Assembly: GCA_027257055.1 (NCBI GenBank)
Contig: JAPVLO010000400.1
Span: forward strand, 62,001-126,000
Length of the DNA stretch: 64,000 nt
Direction of reading: 5' to 3'
Source of the DNA: Cephalopachus bancanus
Taxonomy: Eukaryota > Chordata > Mammalia > Primates > Tarsiidae
The notes beneath the pieces are model-generated. The model saw nothing but the letters and a program-made list of their open reading frames with translations, was not told the DNA's origin and did not search any database. Below, in pieces: positions 12,170 through 24,699 of this stretch; within the stretch, counting starts at the first letter, position 1; every line of letters begins with the position of its first letter. Both the position numbers and the translations under genes were made by a program.

Positions 12170-12690
12170 ATAGCAAATTTCAACCTGACTCTAGGGTGGC
12201 ATCACATGACAAAATAGCAGACCCTGGAGGAAATAAAAATATTTTACCCCAAAATATATTTATTTCACAGATTTTGAATTGACCTTGCAAAGTCATCTTT
12301 TGGGAAAATATGCATCTGTCAAGAATCTCCACTAATGTAGCCAGCCCTTCCCTTTCTAGGCCTTTCCTGGTTCTGAGGGAGATTAAATAAGAGTCCGAAA
12401 CATTCAGGTCTGAAAAGAAACATTTACCATCTGTTTTCTCTGAAGTCTGGTACCTATAAGGCTTCATCTGCATAACAAGATTTGGCCTCTACAACTCTAC
12501 CACCTTATAGTAACTCAAGCATGTCTTGTCAAGTCTTTAGACACAGCTTAATTCTTTCAGCTAATTGCCTATCAGAAAATCTTTGAATCCACCTATGACT
12601 TATAAACCCCATTCCCTCCACTTCAAGATATCCTAAAATATACAAAACCAAACTGTAACCAACAACCTCAGGTACACTTTGTTATGACTT
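12170..12690 (+). repeat. LTR-like copy 2
   Basis: Parallel to 9655-10500 block by block: 'caacctgactctagggtggc', 'cttgcaaagtcatcttttgg', 'ctttgaatccacctatgact', 'aaaccaaactgtaaccaaca'. It stops where an Alu fragment begins near 12694. Confidence 0.5.
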
Positions 12691-12693
12691 CTT

Positions 12694-12825
12694 GAGACTG
12701 AGGTAGAAGGATCACCTGAGTCCGGGTGGTGGAGGCTATGGTAAGCTGTCATTGTGCCACTGTCCTCCGACCTGTGTGACAGAGACCCTAAGCCCCCCCA
12801 AAAAAACCACAAAGAAATACAAAAA
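12694..12825 (+). mobile_element. Alu right-arm fragment
   Basis: 'gagactgaggtagaaggatc' to 'gacctgtgtgacagagaccc' and then an A-rich tail. 5'-truncated. Confidence 0.75.
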
Positions 12826-12885
12826 AACACTAAGCTTTCAAGGATTACTAGACACTTGAAAAAGATCTCCGTTAAAGAAAGACAG

Positions 12886-12920
12886 ATCTATCTATCATCT
12901 ATCTACTCATCTATCTATAC
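12886..12920 (+). repeat. (ATCT)n microsatellite
   Basis: Imperfect atctatctatcatctatcta units. Confidence 0.8.
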
Positions 12921-14530
12921 ATAGTCCAGAAATAAACCCTAGTATATATAGTCAAATGGTTTTGACAGGGGTGCCAAGACCATTTAATGGTCTTGGAAAG
13001 GACAGTTTTATCAACACACAGTGATGGGAAAGCTGGATGTCCATCTATATGCAAAAGAATGGTATTAGCCGGGCTCGGTGGCTCAGCCTGTAATCCCGCG
13101 CCTTTGGGAGGCTGAGGTGAGTGGATTGCCTGAGCCCGCAGATTCGAGACCCGCCTGGGCAACTTGGCGAGACCTCATCTCTACAATAAATCAAAAAATC
13201 AGCTGGGCGTGGTAGTGCATGCCTGTAATTCCGGCTACTGGGAAGGCTGAAGCGGCAGGATCGCCAGAGCCCAGCAGGTCAAGGTTGCAGTGGCCGGGAG
13301 CAGCTACTGCACTCCAGTCTGAGCAACGGTGTAAGACTCCAACTCAAAAAAAAAGAATAGTATTAACCTTACCTTATACTATATGCAAAAACTAACTCCA
13401 AATGAATCAACAGCCTAAACATAAGAGCTAAAACTATAAAACTCCTAGAAGAAAACAGGGAAAAGTTTTTATTTTTTAGATATGATACCAAAATCACAGG
13501 AAACAGAAAAAAAAAACAGATAAATTGTACTTCAGTAAAATGTAAAACTTTTATGCATTAAAGGACACTATCAATAGTATGAAATGCAGCCACCAAAATG
13601 GGAGAAAATATTTACAAAACATATATTAGAGAATTAATATCCTAAATGTATAAAGAAACAACAAAAAACACAAATAACCAAGTTTAAAAATGGACAAGAT
13701 TTAAATAAACATTTCTCTAAAGAAGATATGCAAATGACCAATAAGCACATAAGAAACTCAACAAGACTAATCAGTAAGGGCATGCAAATCATAAGCACAG
13801 TGGGATATCATCTCATACCCACTGGAAGGGCTACTGCCAAAAACAAATAAATAAATAACAAGTGTGGGAGAGAATGTGAAGAATTGGAACCCTTTTGCCT
13901 TGCTGGTGGGAATATAATGGTGCAGCTGCCATGGGAAACAGTATAGCAGTTCAAAAAAAAATTAAAAATAAAATTATCATATGATCTAGCAATTCCACTT
14001 CTGGCTATATACCCAAAAGAATTGAAAGCAGGGGCTCAAAGAGATAGTTGTACACCCATGTTCATGCTAGCATTGTTTATAATAACCAAAAGTTGGAAGC
14101 AACCCAGTGTCCATCAACAGATGCATGGATAAACAGAAATACAGTGTAATATTATTCAGTTTTGAAAAGGAAGAAAATTCTAACTCATGTTACAACATGG
14201 ATACAACTTGAAGATATTATGCTAAGTGAAATAAGCCAGACACAAAAGAATAAATATTGTATGATTCCATATATGTGAATTACCCAAAAAAGTCAAATTT
14301 ATAGAGAGGAAGTAAAATGGTGGTTTCCAGGGGCTGATGAAAGGGAAGTATGGGGAATTATTGTCAAATGGGTGTAGAGTTTCAGTTTGAGAAGATAAAA
14401 ATGTTCCTGAGATAGATGGTGGTTATGATTATACAACAGTGTGAATGTACTTAATGTCATTAAACAGTACACTTAAAAATAATTAAAAGGGCTCATTTTA
14501 TGTTATAATATTTTTACTACTAATTTTTTA
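12921..14530 (+). mobile_element. Old L1 (L1M type), interrupted by an Alu
   Basis: Sense ORF2: 'ttttgacaggggtgccaaga', then after the Alu 'aactccaaatgaatcaacag', then 'atttctctaaagaagatatg', then 3'UTR 'ggtggtttccaggggctgat'. The reading frame is broken many times. Confidence 0.8.
13068..13353 (+). mobile_element. Alu, young subfamily
   Basis: A complete dimer with flanking aaaagaatggtatta / aaaagaatagtatta (one mismatch). It is inserted in the L1 at 12921-14530. Confidence 0.95.
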
Positions 14531-14714
14531 AAAAAGAGAAGATAAAACTATAAAAAAACAGAGCAGACAGAACTCTAAGAGAACAGAGTCAGGACAGGGA
14601 GTAGAATAAAATTATTTAAAAATTACAATCAATAGGAGAGATTTTAAAAGTTACTGCATTCATGAAACAGAAAAAGGAGTACTCTCCATAACAATTACAG
14701 AATAGTATGGCTGT

Positions 14715-14880
14715 TCATAGTGGCATTATTCATAGTGGCATTATTCATAGTAGCCAAAAGGTAGAAGCAACCAAATGTTCATTGATAGAAGAATGACTAA
14801 ACAAATGTGGTATACACATACAATGAAATAGTATTCAGCTTTAAAGAGGAAGAAAATGTTGACACATGCTACAACATTTA
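14715..14880 (+). mobile_element. Old L1 fragment with a short tandem duplication
   Basis: Sense: 'gtagccaaaaggtagaagca' and 'gtattcagctttaaagagga'. Ahead of it 'ttcatagtggcattat' occurs twice in a row (14716-14747). Confidence 0.65.
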
Positions 14881-15016
14881 AACAGAATTTTTTAAAAAAC
14901 AATGAAAACTAAAAAGAGGTGAACAAAAAGAAAGGAGAAAGAAGTCAAGAAATCAGAGGAAAAATCCAGAAGGTTCTATATTGGCAATTATAGTTTCAGA
15001 ATGAAAAAGCAGAGGA

Positions 15017-15270
15017 AGCCAGCACAGTGGCTCATGTCTATAATCCCAGCATTTTGAGAGGCTGAGGCAAGAGGACTGTCTGAGTCTTTCATCTCTACAA
15101 TAAATCAAAATATTAGCCAGGCATGGTGGCACATGCCTGTAGTCCCAGCTACTTGGAAGGCTGAAGTGGAAGGATGGCCAGAGCCCAGCAGGTTGGGATT
15201 ACAGTAGCCATGATCGTGATCCTGCACTCCAGCTGGGGTGACAGAATAAGACTCCAACTAAAAAAACAAA
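15017..15270 (+). mobile_element. Alu, old copy with internal deletion
   Basis: 'ccagcacagtggctcatgtc' then 'ctacaataaatcaaaatatt' and 'cctgtagtcccagctacttg'. About 40 bases of the left arm are missing near 15085. Confidence 0.88.
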
Positions 15271-15274
15271 AAGT

Positions 15275-16160
15275 TAGCAAAAAAATTATAAGACAGTATT
15301 ACTGAAGTGACATTATAAGTAACTTTTTCAGAATTGAAATATATGAGTTTCCAGATAGAAAGAATCCATCAGAGACCCAGCACCAGACTTTAAAAAAAGA
15401 TTCTCAGAAAAGCACATCATGATATAGATACAACAAACAAAGATAATGAAGATCAATATAGAACAAAGGAAAAAAAGAGAAGACCCAAAAAGCTTCCAAA
15501 GAAAAGATATAGGTTACATTGAAGATAAGGAATAAGAACACTATGGGTCTCAAATGGGAAACAAAAGAAGACTATGACTTTACAATCCTGAAGAAAATGA
15601 TTGAACCCAGAGCTCCATACCAAGCCAAGTTATCAATTAAGTCTGACTGACCAAACATGCATGGTCTCAAAATCTTACTTTCATGCATGTTTTTGCAGAA
15701 AGATCCTGAAGGACAAGCTTCACCAAAATGAGGAGGTAAACAAAGAATAGAGTATCCAGTGTAAGAGATGGTAAAGGAAATTCCAAGATGGTGGTGAAGG
15801 GAAGTCTTGAGATAACAGTGGCACAGCAGCGGTAGAGAGCAACCTGGTTAGATTTCAGCAGGAAGACATAGGGCTACAGGATAGATACTGTAAAAAAATT
15901 AATGAAATTGTTTATCTGATATATTCATATTAGTAAGAATTTAAATAATTCTACAGATATGTTTGAGGACACAATAAATGACACAGAAAACAAAGATAAT
16001 GAAGATCAATCACCTTCTCTAGAAAAAACAAAATTGTACAATAGGAAATATACCCGTTGTATATTGTGTACCTTAACTGTGTGCATATTTTGATTTTAAA
16101 ATAATGTAAAAAAGAATTGATTTAATCTTATATAATTATTTCACTTAAGAAGTATTAAGT
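15275..16160 (+). other. Intron, possible old L1/HAL1 relic
   Basis: A-rich on the plus strand. 15605-15640 ('gagctccataccaagccaag') resembles the end of an L1 ORF1, but the rest is too diverged to assign. No gene seen. Confidence 0.3.
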
Positions 16161-16167
16161 ATCTAAG

Positions 16168-16456
16168 GTCAGGTGCTCAAGCCTGTAATCCCAGCATTTT
16201 GGGAGGCCGAGGTGAGAGGATTGCCTGAGCCCAAGGGTTCAAGACCAGTTTGAGCCACTTGGCGAGACCACATCTCTACAATAAATAAGTAAAAATTAGC
16301 TGGGCATGATGGTCCGTACCTGTGGTTCCAGCTACTTGGAAGGTTGAGGCGGAAGGATCGCCTGAGCCCCGCAGGCAGAGGCTGCAGTGGCCATAAGAGT
16401 GCCACTGCACTCCAGCCTAGGAGACAGAGTGAGACTCCAACTCAAAAAAAAAAAAA
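16168..16456 (+). mobile_element. Alu
   Basis: 'tcaggtgctcaagcctgtaa' through 'ctacaataaataagtaaaaa' to 'gagactccaactcaaaaaaa'. A dimer of the intermediate type. Confidence 0.92.
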
Positions 16457-16683
16457 GTCACATGTTCTTACTCATAAGTGAACCATGAACAACTATTGTA
16501 ACACTATAAGAAAAGGACTGACAGTAGTTGGAAACTGTGGTGGGGGAGTGGAGAGATGGGAATGACAGTAGTCGAAATCTGACTGGGGGGCACACCTCAT
16601 CACCAGGGGTACCTGCACGATGAATGTTTGTATAACCAACTCTGAATTGTACCCCACAATTTGAAAATTAAAAAAAAAAAGAA
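16457..16683 (+). mobile_element. L1 3'-end fragment
   Basis: Sense 3'UTR: 'cacatgttcttactcataag', 'gactgacagtagttggaaac', then 'ctgaattgtaccccacaatt' and an A-rich tail. The same tail recurs at 28590-28761, and antisense in several other copies. Confidence 0.85.
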
Positions 16684-16689
16684 AAAGCA

Positions 16690-16880
16690 TTAAGTATTTA
16701 TTATGTGTTAAGAACTGCTCTAGGTGCTGGAAAAATATTAATGAACAAAACAAGTATGCTTGTCTTCATGAAATTTCATTCCAGAGGGAAAGCTAGATAT
16801 TAAACACAATAATTAGATAAAATATATAACAAGATAGTGATAAATGTTATGGAGAAAAATAAAGCACAAAAGAAAGAGGG
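16690..16880 (+). repeat. Ancient interspersed repeat (MIR/L2 era)
   Basis: 'ctgctctaggtgctggaaaa' and 'gatagtgataaatgttatgg' match a common old mammalian repeat that I cannot name with certainty. Confidence 0.4.
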
Positions 16881-17029
16881 CTAAGCAGTACCAGGAATGT
16901 GAAGGATATGGAACTTGAAATTTCAACAGGCTATTTAGAACTATATGGTTCGAGAAAGGCAACAAGTATGATGCATATCCTTTCAACTTCTTTTAGTAAA
17001 AACCAGTTGGGAGTAAATCCTCTTTTTTG

Positions 17030-18150
17030 TTTTCTCATTTTTTCTCTTATTCTCAAAAATTAGTTTTCTGAGCAAAATAATATTTTTTCAGTCATTGTTC
17101 CATTGTTACTGGTAGTTGATTTGTTGTTTTTTGTAAGTGATTGTTTTCTGACTGATTTTAGGTCCTTATCATTGTCTTTGGTATTCAGTTTCACTAGAAG
17201 GTATTTTATTTAGCTTTCATAGGGCTTTCAATGTCTGTAAATTCACATCTTTCATTACTTCTGAAAATGTGAAGTCATTATCTCATTGAACAATGACTCC
17301 TTCCCTTCTCTCTGTTCTCACTTTCTGAGTCTCTAAGTGTATGTTATATCTTGTTCTTCTTTCTCCAAATCTCTTTGCCTTCTGCCTGCATATTCACTAT
17401 AATTTCTTCAGACTTCTCTTCATGTTATATAATCTGCTGTGTAACTCATGCATCAAGTTAATTTTAACCATTACATTTTTTTATTTCTAGGATTTTATTT
17501 CAATTAAAATTTCTTTTTCATATTTTCCTGGTCATATTTGATAATATCTTATTCTTTAACTATTTTTAAAATTATATTTTATCTCTTCAAACACCTAAAG
17601 AATGTCATTTCCGTAAATAATGCTAACGTCTTAGGTACTTGAAGATTAGTATCTGTTGATTGTTTTGCTGACTTTTATTCTTGGTGTCTTGTTTCCTCAT
17701 GCATTTGGATATTTCTTTAAATTGTTAAGATAACATTCATCTTAATTTTCTAGGATCTTTATAGTATTCATTGACGATTTTTTTTTTTTCTCAAAAATAT
17801 TTGTTCTGTTGGGAGACAGGTCACTGCTCTGGGACCATTTAGCCTCTTTTTGGGTCTACATTTAATTTAGAAATCTCAGCCTCCCTACCCTGTGGTGAAT
17901 CCAAATCTTATGGTCCCATATGGTTTACCACTCACTAATTGGGGTTTAATTCTTTATAAATTTCTTTGCCCTTGAAGATTTTTCTTACTTTCTCATGTGC
18001 AATCACAAACACTGACATCTCAATACATTGAAATCAAAAAACATTTGGACCTGGTTTCTTTTATATTGGTAGATTTTTAACAACTTTTTGAAGTTTTTCC
18101 AATGGTTACTAGTCTATTCAGGTTTTCTGCCTTTTGTTGAGTCAATATTG
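17030..18150 (-). mobile_element. Possible old L1 5' region
   Basis: The plus strand is T-rich. It has the same style as the antisense L1 5' part at 55220-55790: 'cttctttctccaaatctctt' and 'tttatttctaggattttatt'. No open frame. Assignment is by resemblance only. Confidence 0.35.
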
Positions 18151-18607
18151 GTAATTCATATATTCCTGGGAAACCATTATATTTAGGCATACAGTAAATA
18201 TTTGTTAATAAGCCTAAACACTAGTGGTCAATATTTCAGGAACAATGATTTATATCATCTGAAGGAAATATGATATAAGCCTAAGTGGACTGTGAGAATG
18301 TGGAGTTTAAGAATCCTCGTCCTGAGATTAGGCAATGATTCCAACACTAGTCATTAATACCTGAGGGAGAAAAGTTGCTCCATGCTTATGGTCTCTATGT
18401 CAGAGTGGAGTAAAACATTTCCTGCATAGTGTGCCTGAAACTAAACAATTTTTGGAGAAGAACCCACTGCTATGTACTTAGTAATTTATAGAAAAGATTT
18501 ACGCAACAGCCATAGATCTTGCTAGCCATCCAACAGCAACTCACATTTTCACACTGGATTTAAGTAATAAATATTTTACAATATATTATTTTCATCATCA
18601 TTATTAT

Positions 18608-18883
18608 TATTTGAATCAGTCTCACTCTGTCACCCAAACTGAAGTGCAGTAGCACGATCATGGCTACAACAGCCTCAACCCGCTAGGCCCAGGTGATCTT
18701 ACCACCTCAGCCTTCCAAGTAACTGGGACTACAGGAGTAGGCCACCACATCCAACTAATTATTTTGTTTGTCTTATGGTAGAGACAAGGTCTCACCATGT
18801 TGCCCAGGCTGATCTCGAGCTCCTGGGCTCAGGCAACCCTTTCACCTCGGCCCCCAAAAATGTGAGCCACCATGCCTGGCTAA
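18608..18883 (-). mobile_element. Alu, old copy
   Basis: Antisense: 'cagtctcactctgtcaccca' to 'tgagccaccatgcctggct'. It lies about 240 bases beyond the 19121 exon's donor. Confidence 0.9.
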
Positions 18884-18974
18884 GGATATTTTTAAATAGG
18901 GTGAATTTAGGCTACATTATTATACCTGAAAAGCTGGAAGGAGGAATTTGAAGAATCTGTGTATGTTCTGTTTG

Positions 18975-18977
<3 letters not shown>

Positions 18978-19021
<44 letters not shown>
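18978..19021 (+). repeat. (TG)22 microsatellite
   Basis: 44 bases of uninterrupted TG, in the intron about 100 bases downstream (gene sense) of the donor at 19120. Confidence 0.97.
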
Positions 19022-19024
<3 letters not shown>

Positions 19025-19120
19025 TGCAGTAAAACTGTCATCTGGGCCTGTAATGTAGAACATTTCAAATTTTAAACTCAAAAGTGTGCTTTGGTTAAAA
19101 GGACTTCAGCATTTGCTTAC

Positions 19121-19360
19121 CACTTTAGTAACTTTTGAACTTCCACCGGGACATCATCATAAAGATTATGTAGATTATTTCTGACAATAAACAAAGAAAT
19201 AATTTGAGTAAGTTGTTGTGGATTATTTAAAGAATTTTCTTTCCAAAAACAGGGATGAGTGAAATTATTCTCAAACTGAATTCTTGTCAAGTTAAGCTTC
19301 AGAATTCCATGTGGAAAAAAACTCAGTTCAGTCCCATCAACATTTAGTTTTTCAAGTGAC
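19121..19360 (-). CDS. LRRC63: LRR-gene exon: last LRR and linker
   Basis: The acceptor is ttatttacag and the donor is TG|GTAAGC. The exon begins with the last base of the split Arg codon and ends with TG of a Cys codon. It carries the last, degenerate LRR (SLEKLNVDGTELSFFPHGIL). This is followed by a linker with FENNFTHPCFWKE, NNPQQLTQI, and a helix-like VRNNLHNLYDDVPVEVQKLL. In LRRC28 and LRRC69 a comparable Asn/Leu-rich linker joins the repeats to the cysteine module. The adjoining (TG)n tract at 18978-19021 lies in the downstream intron, about 100 bases from the donor. Confidence 0.85.
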
Positions 19361-20394
19361 CTGTAAATAAAGAAAACCATATTTTTAAAGGTATTAATAG
19401 AACATATAATATTGAAGTACGATTTTGTCAAAATGTTCTTGAATATTGGTATCAAACCTAGTAGCAATAAAATACAAGTATGCATTTAAATTTTTTTTAG
19501 AATCAAGAGAATTTATTTATAAAGCCATTGAACCAATAATTACTAAGCAAATGAGTATGTTTGTGAAAATAGCATACATTAAGAATGTATTTGGGTTTTT
19601 TTGCAACATGTCATCACTATGGAAAAAGAAATAACATCCACAAAAACAGCAACTGATGAATGTCATATTATATAAAATATAGTATATTATAATGATACAC
19701 AGAAGGAATATGTTTTCATGGACAAGTTAAACACAAACACATGTTTTTTCATTCAAGCTGAACTACAATAGTGAAATTTATGCTACTAAAATGTATTATG
19801 TGCTATGCTATACCATGACTTTTCATCACTTTAGTCCCTTGGGTTTTCCTGTGTCAACTGCTTCTAAGAACCTTTACTCTTTTATTTAATGAGAACCAAT
19901 AATACTGATTTTCTCCATTTTCACTTGCCTCCGTGGTGTTTTGTAAAGTCACTTATTACCTTTCTAATTGGTGCTGGAAGCAGACAGAAAAGTGACTGTT
20001 CATGAGGGACACATCAAAATCAAATCAAAGGCTAGTCCAACTTGTCAAATGCATTACAGGTGAAGAGACTGATATATGGACTGTAAGTAATGAGCAGCTG
20101 GAGGCCTTTAGAGTCTCATTTAAAGTTTAGAATCACATCTTATACCCACACAATTTAAGTTCTTTAAACTCCTGCTGATAATATTAAAATATCATCAAAG
20201 GGGGTATTTAAAACAATGAGGATAGAAAGATGACTCCTCGGGTATCTTCATCTATCACCCACAGTTTGACTAATGAATGTATCATGGTCTAGAAAAGATG
20301 AGCAAGGCTCTGCTTCAATCCTGAAGGAGAGATCTGGCATAGTCACCTCTATCCTCTGCACAAAATACAAGCCAAGGGGCCAGCAGCAGAGAGC
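19361..20394. other. Intron, no gene or clear repeat
   Basis: Mostly AT-rich unique sequence between the 19121-19360 exon and an LTR at about 20395. Confidence 0.35.
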
Positions 20395-20752
20395 TGATCT
20401 GAATGATTGTGTCCCTCTAAAATTCAAATGTTGAAATCCTCACCCCAAGTTGATAGCATTTGGAGGTTAAGCTTTCAGGAAGTAGCAAGGTCATGGAGGG
20501 AACTTTCATGAGCAGGATTAGTGCCCTTATAAAAGAGACTCAGTTTTGTTCACAACTTCCACCATGTGAGGTTAGAGTGATAAGATGGCTGTCTATGAGG
20601 AAGTGGACCCTCACCTGACACTGAATCTGTCAGTGCCTTGATTTTGGACTTCCCAGTCTCCAAAACTGTGAGAAATAAATTTTGTTTGCTTATGAGCCAC
20701 TCAGCCTATTGTATTTTGTTATAGCAGCCTGAGCTGACTAACACAAGCCCTG
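20395..20752 (+). mobile_element. MLT1-type solo LTR (ERVL-MaLR)
   Basis: 'tgtgtccctctaaaattcaa', 'ggattagtgcccttataaaa', 'cttccaccatgtgaggttag', 'tgtgagaaataaattttgtt' and 'gagctgactaacac', in the order of MLT1 LTRs. No internal coding sequence. Confidence 0.8.
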
Positions 20753-21560
20753 TGTGGACAATCAAATGTCCACCCATAAGTGACATCATTTATCTGTTAG
20801 GTTTAAGATTCAGAGAAAAAATTACCCATGGATTCCATATGTGGTAAGTACTTAAGAAAAATCTCTAAACAGCCAATGAATCAAAAGAGACACCTCCAAG
20901 TTTAAGATGAGGTAAAAGAGAGAAAACAGCAATAAACAATGAATCTTGAAATACATACAGTTAAATATAAAAGGAGAATGATTGAAAATGCTTGTGAAAT
21001 TTAAGTGATAAATAACCATTATTTAATAGAGACATGATGCAGAGGAAAATACCAATGTAAATCTGAAACAAAACTTTCTAAACTCTTTCAGCAAAACCTA
21101 CAGTTAGATAAGGGACAGATGGGCTTGGAGGGAAAGCAGAAAAATAGAAATATTCTAAAGTTCTCAACTGTCAGTGGAAAGCAGTAGTGGGGAGACAGAC
21201 CATTGTGGTGGGAGAACTAGCTTTTATTTTGCTTAAAATATTAAAGAAAAATGTATTTGATCATGGCTTTTGCAAAAGGAAAGATACCTATTAGGAAGAT
21301 AAGATTAGGAAGTATAATAGACCTCCAAAGTTAACAAGGAAGGACAAAAGAGAATAAACAGCATCCTGGGTGAAAAAAGGAAACAGGAAAAGGGGAAAGT
21401 AAATAAATACCAAATACAAAAATGGAAGGCAAAAAATTATATTGGCCATAACAAATGTGAATAGGCTGAATTTTCCTGTTACATGGAAAATTTACTAATT
21501 GGCATAAACATTAGAAAAGCAGAAATAGAATCATCTCATTTTGCTAAAGGTATGGTTATG
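20753..21560. other. A-rich intron sequence
   Basis: No gene. 21430-21520 could be an old L1/HAL1 relic, but the similarity is too weak to call. Confidence 0.3.
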
Positions 21561-21579
21561 GTCCTAGAAAACAAGAGAA

Positions 21580-22110
21580 ACTCTAGTAAAACTAAATCAG
21601 AACTAGTAGGAGAGCTTGGTTATATGGGTTGGTATTAAATTAGTATAAAGAAGTCTGTTGCTTTTCTATTTAATACTGGCAATAGCCAGCTAGAAAAGGA
21701 AATAAGATAAACATTACATTCACAGTAATAACAAGAGAATTATAAAATCCTTAGAAAAGGTACTAAAAATATGAAGTGAGCTATAAATTCTTATGAAGAA
21801 CATAAAATCTGAAAAATGAAAAAGTTTCTGAGTGGAAAAATGTATTATCAAAAATATAAATTCTCTCAAATTTTTGTGTAAACCCTAGACATTTGCAATT
21901 AAAATCTCAACTTAGTGTTTATATGTGTTGTGAGAGAGGCTGGGAATTATACAAAATGATCTTAAAGATTATGCCCTAAAGAGAATAGTTAGACTACTAT
22001 TAAAGTCATAATCAAAATAGTATGGTACTGAATTAGAAAGACATAGATGATATTAGGCTATTTAAAAAATTAATGTGAGAAAGAATCAGAGCTTAGCATT
22101 AAAATTGCAT
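21580..22110 (+). mobile_element. Old L1 ORF2 fragment
   Basis: Sense: 'cttttctatttaatactggc', 'cacagtaataacaagagaat', 'aatagtatggtactgaatta'. Frame broken throughout. Confidence 0.6.
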
Positions 22111-22289
22111 TGTATATTATTAGCATTTTGTGTATATGTACTTCCTTACAAAACATATATGAAACAAATAAAAGCCACAGGTACACACATAGACAAATTG
22201 ACATAAAAGTAGTTTGTCATTCTATTAAATGGTTATCTGTACTGTTCTGTAAATAGTTACTTAAAATGTCATGTCTTACAAATACTATA

Positions 22290-22607
22290 TACACTGTGTC
22301 CTTTGCAGCAACGTGGATGCAGCTGGAGGCCATCATTCTAAGCGAATTATCACAGAGAACTGAATACCACATATTCTTATTTCTAAGTAGGAGCTAAACA
22401 CTGAATACATATGGGCACAAGAATGGAAACAACAGACACTGGAGAATCTTAAAGACGGGAGGGAAGGAGGAGAGTAAGGATTGAACACATTGGTTCACCA
22501 TGTGGGTGATGGGCTCAATAGGAGTCTGAACCTCAGCATCACACACTATATATTTATGTAATAAGCCTGCACATGTACCTTTTGAATCTAAAATAAAATA
22601 ACTTTTA
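22290..22607 (+). mobile_element. L1 3' end
   Basis: 'gcaacgtggatgcagctgga', 'gggcacaagaatggaaacaa', 'aagcctgcacatgtaccttt' and then an A-rich tail. Order as in the L1 ORF2 end and 3'UTR. Confidence 0.85.
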
Positions 22608-22784
22608 AAAATCACTGTAAATAATAAAATTACATTTTTGGTAAACTTTGTGCTTTTTTAAAATTTTATTTCACTTTATGGCTATTATATAAATGAAAGA
22701 ACTCAATTTTCTCCATCATAATCGTGACCAAATATATCATTAAGGGACTTATGACTTTCTGCGTACTAACTACTTCCAAAATAC

Positions 22785-22868
22785 CTGAGTTTCTGGATTT
22801 CATTTGGAATAAAAGTAAGACCATTGTAGGAAACATCAAGTTCTTCAAGACGGGACAAGGCAAATAAC
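22785..22868 (-). CDS. LRRC63: LRR-gene internal exon (one LRR)
   Basis: The acceptor is tctatttaag and the donor is CAG|GTATTT. The exon enters with one base completing the split Gly codon and leaves with two bases of a split Arg codon, which matches both neighbours. The peptide LSRLEELDVSYNGLTFIPNE is a textbook repeat with the LxxLDVSYNxLxxIPxEI pattern. At 28 codons it is the smallest exon of the chain. Confidence 0.85.
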
Positions 22869-23141
22869 CTTAAATAGAAATAGAAAATTGATTGTAAAAA
22901 TGACTGTGTATTTGCCATCATTGGGAATAAATAAATACTAAGTAGGTAATAGTACAGAGAAACTATATTTTTCTAGATCTTGAAATTTATACAGACTCCA
23001 GTATAGGTAGTGTATATCAAGAAAGTTTCTAAAATTATTCATCTATCCATGAAGACTGGTTTGAGATGTTTGAAGTAAACAAAGTTTCATTTATAAGAAG
23101 GCAACTGAGAAATTTTTAACATCATTTAGATGTATTTTTTC

Positions 23142-23568
23142 TTGGTTGTATTAGTCTCCTAACATAGCAAATTATTACAATCATGGTGCCTTAAAATAAC
23201 AGAAATGTGTTCTTTCACAATTCAGGAGGCTAGAAGTCCAAAATCAAGGTGCCAACAGGACTGGTTCCTTCTGGAGGCTCTAATGGAGGAACTGTCCCTT
23301 GCTTCTCCCTTGGCTTCCGGGGTTCCCCACAGTCCTCAGCATTCTTTAGCTTGAAGCTACATAACTTCAATCTCTGCCTTTGTCTTCACATGGCCTTCTT
23401 ACAAATTCACCAGCCATTAGACTTAGGGCCTACCCTAATCTGGTATGGCCTTATATTAATTTAACTAGTTACATTAACAAAGACTCTATTTACATGGAAG
23501 TTTACATTCTGAGGCTCTATATGGACATGAGCCTTGGAGGAACACTACTCAATCCAGTACAATTGCAT
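23142..23568 (-). mobile_element. MLT1-type LTR (ERVL-MaLR)
   Basis: The plus strand shows the antisense: 'ttgtattagtctcctaacat', 'aattcaggaggctagaagtc', 'cttcacatggccttcttaca', 'tacattctgaggctctatat'. Solo and non-coding. Confidence 0.75.
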
Positions 23569-23939
23569 TAAGACCATCCTAGTAAAATATCTTTCTTCCA
23601 TCCCATCAAGATAAGTTCTTAAGAGTAAGAACGATTACATCTGTGTTGCGTGAGCACCAAAAGTCAGAACCAAAGAATACAAGGACAACATACAAATAAC
23701 ACAGAGTTATGCTGTCATTAGCCCTAACTCCGGGGGGATGGGAGTGGGAATTATTTCTTGAAGTCTAGGTTTGAAAGGCTAAATATGATAGTTATCATAA
23801 TCTCCAGTAAACATCTCCTGCTTTATGTGTGCTGTTTTTCAAATACCCTCCTGTTTTCCATATACATAAAAGATGAAAAACTGTTTTCATGATCATTGAC
23901 TAAGGCTCCGTAAGCACAACATTTTACTAACACCTCACT

Positions 23940-24340
23940 ACTTTAGGATGGCATATAACGAGCTTCATGATCCAGCCCTAGAGAATTTGTCCAATTCACC
24001 CCACACTCCCCCATAGTCCCCTCTGGTTCGATATTTATTTACTAAAACTTTCTGAATTAACCAGTTCTCACACATCTCTAAATGCCATATGCAATTCCCC
24101 CAAACTTGACTCTGTGGTTTTTGTCTACATTCATTTTTACGTCTTGGCTCACATATCATCTTGTCTAAGGAACTCTTCCTGAGTCCTTTGGATTGGGTGA
24201 GATGCCTCTTCTATATTTTTCTGCTTACCTCTATCATAGCATCTTTCACATTGTGCAAAAGATTCCAGCTTCCTAAAATTATGAGACTCTAGAAGCCAGG
24301 GATTCAATTTTATCATGATTCTAGAGAGAAAATCTGTTCA
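23940..24340 (+). repeat. L2 fragment
   Basis: 'gagcttcatgatccagccct', 'ccccacactcccccatagtc', 'catatcatcttgtctaagga', 'gaactcttcctgagtccttt', in L2 order. Confidence 0.55.
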
Positions 24341-24699
24341 GACAGCCTCAGTTTGCACAGATACTGTATACCCCAGGAGCATCAAATCTATCACATTTTT
24401 GTGAGGATGTTTAGAATTTTCACATTTATTTCATTGCTTTATTTATTAGCACATTATCCAGCACTAGTATTAACAGTGATGACCACCACAGCAATAAATA
24501 TATTTCATTTATTAATAGGCTACTATATGCTCATGGCTATTTAGAATAATCTTTTACCACAACACTGCAAAATTGTCATTATTTTTTGCAAGATTAAAAA
24601 AATAAAAGCTGCAAGAGGTTACATAACTTTCCAAGTATAAAATTAAATATAATTATCCCTTTTCTTCAGATATGTAGAGACAAAGTAATTTAATCGATA

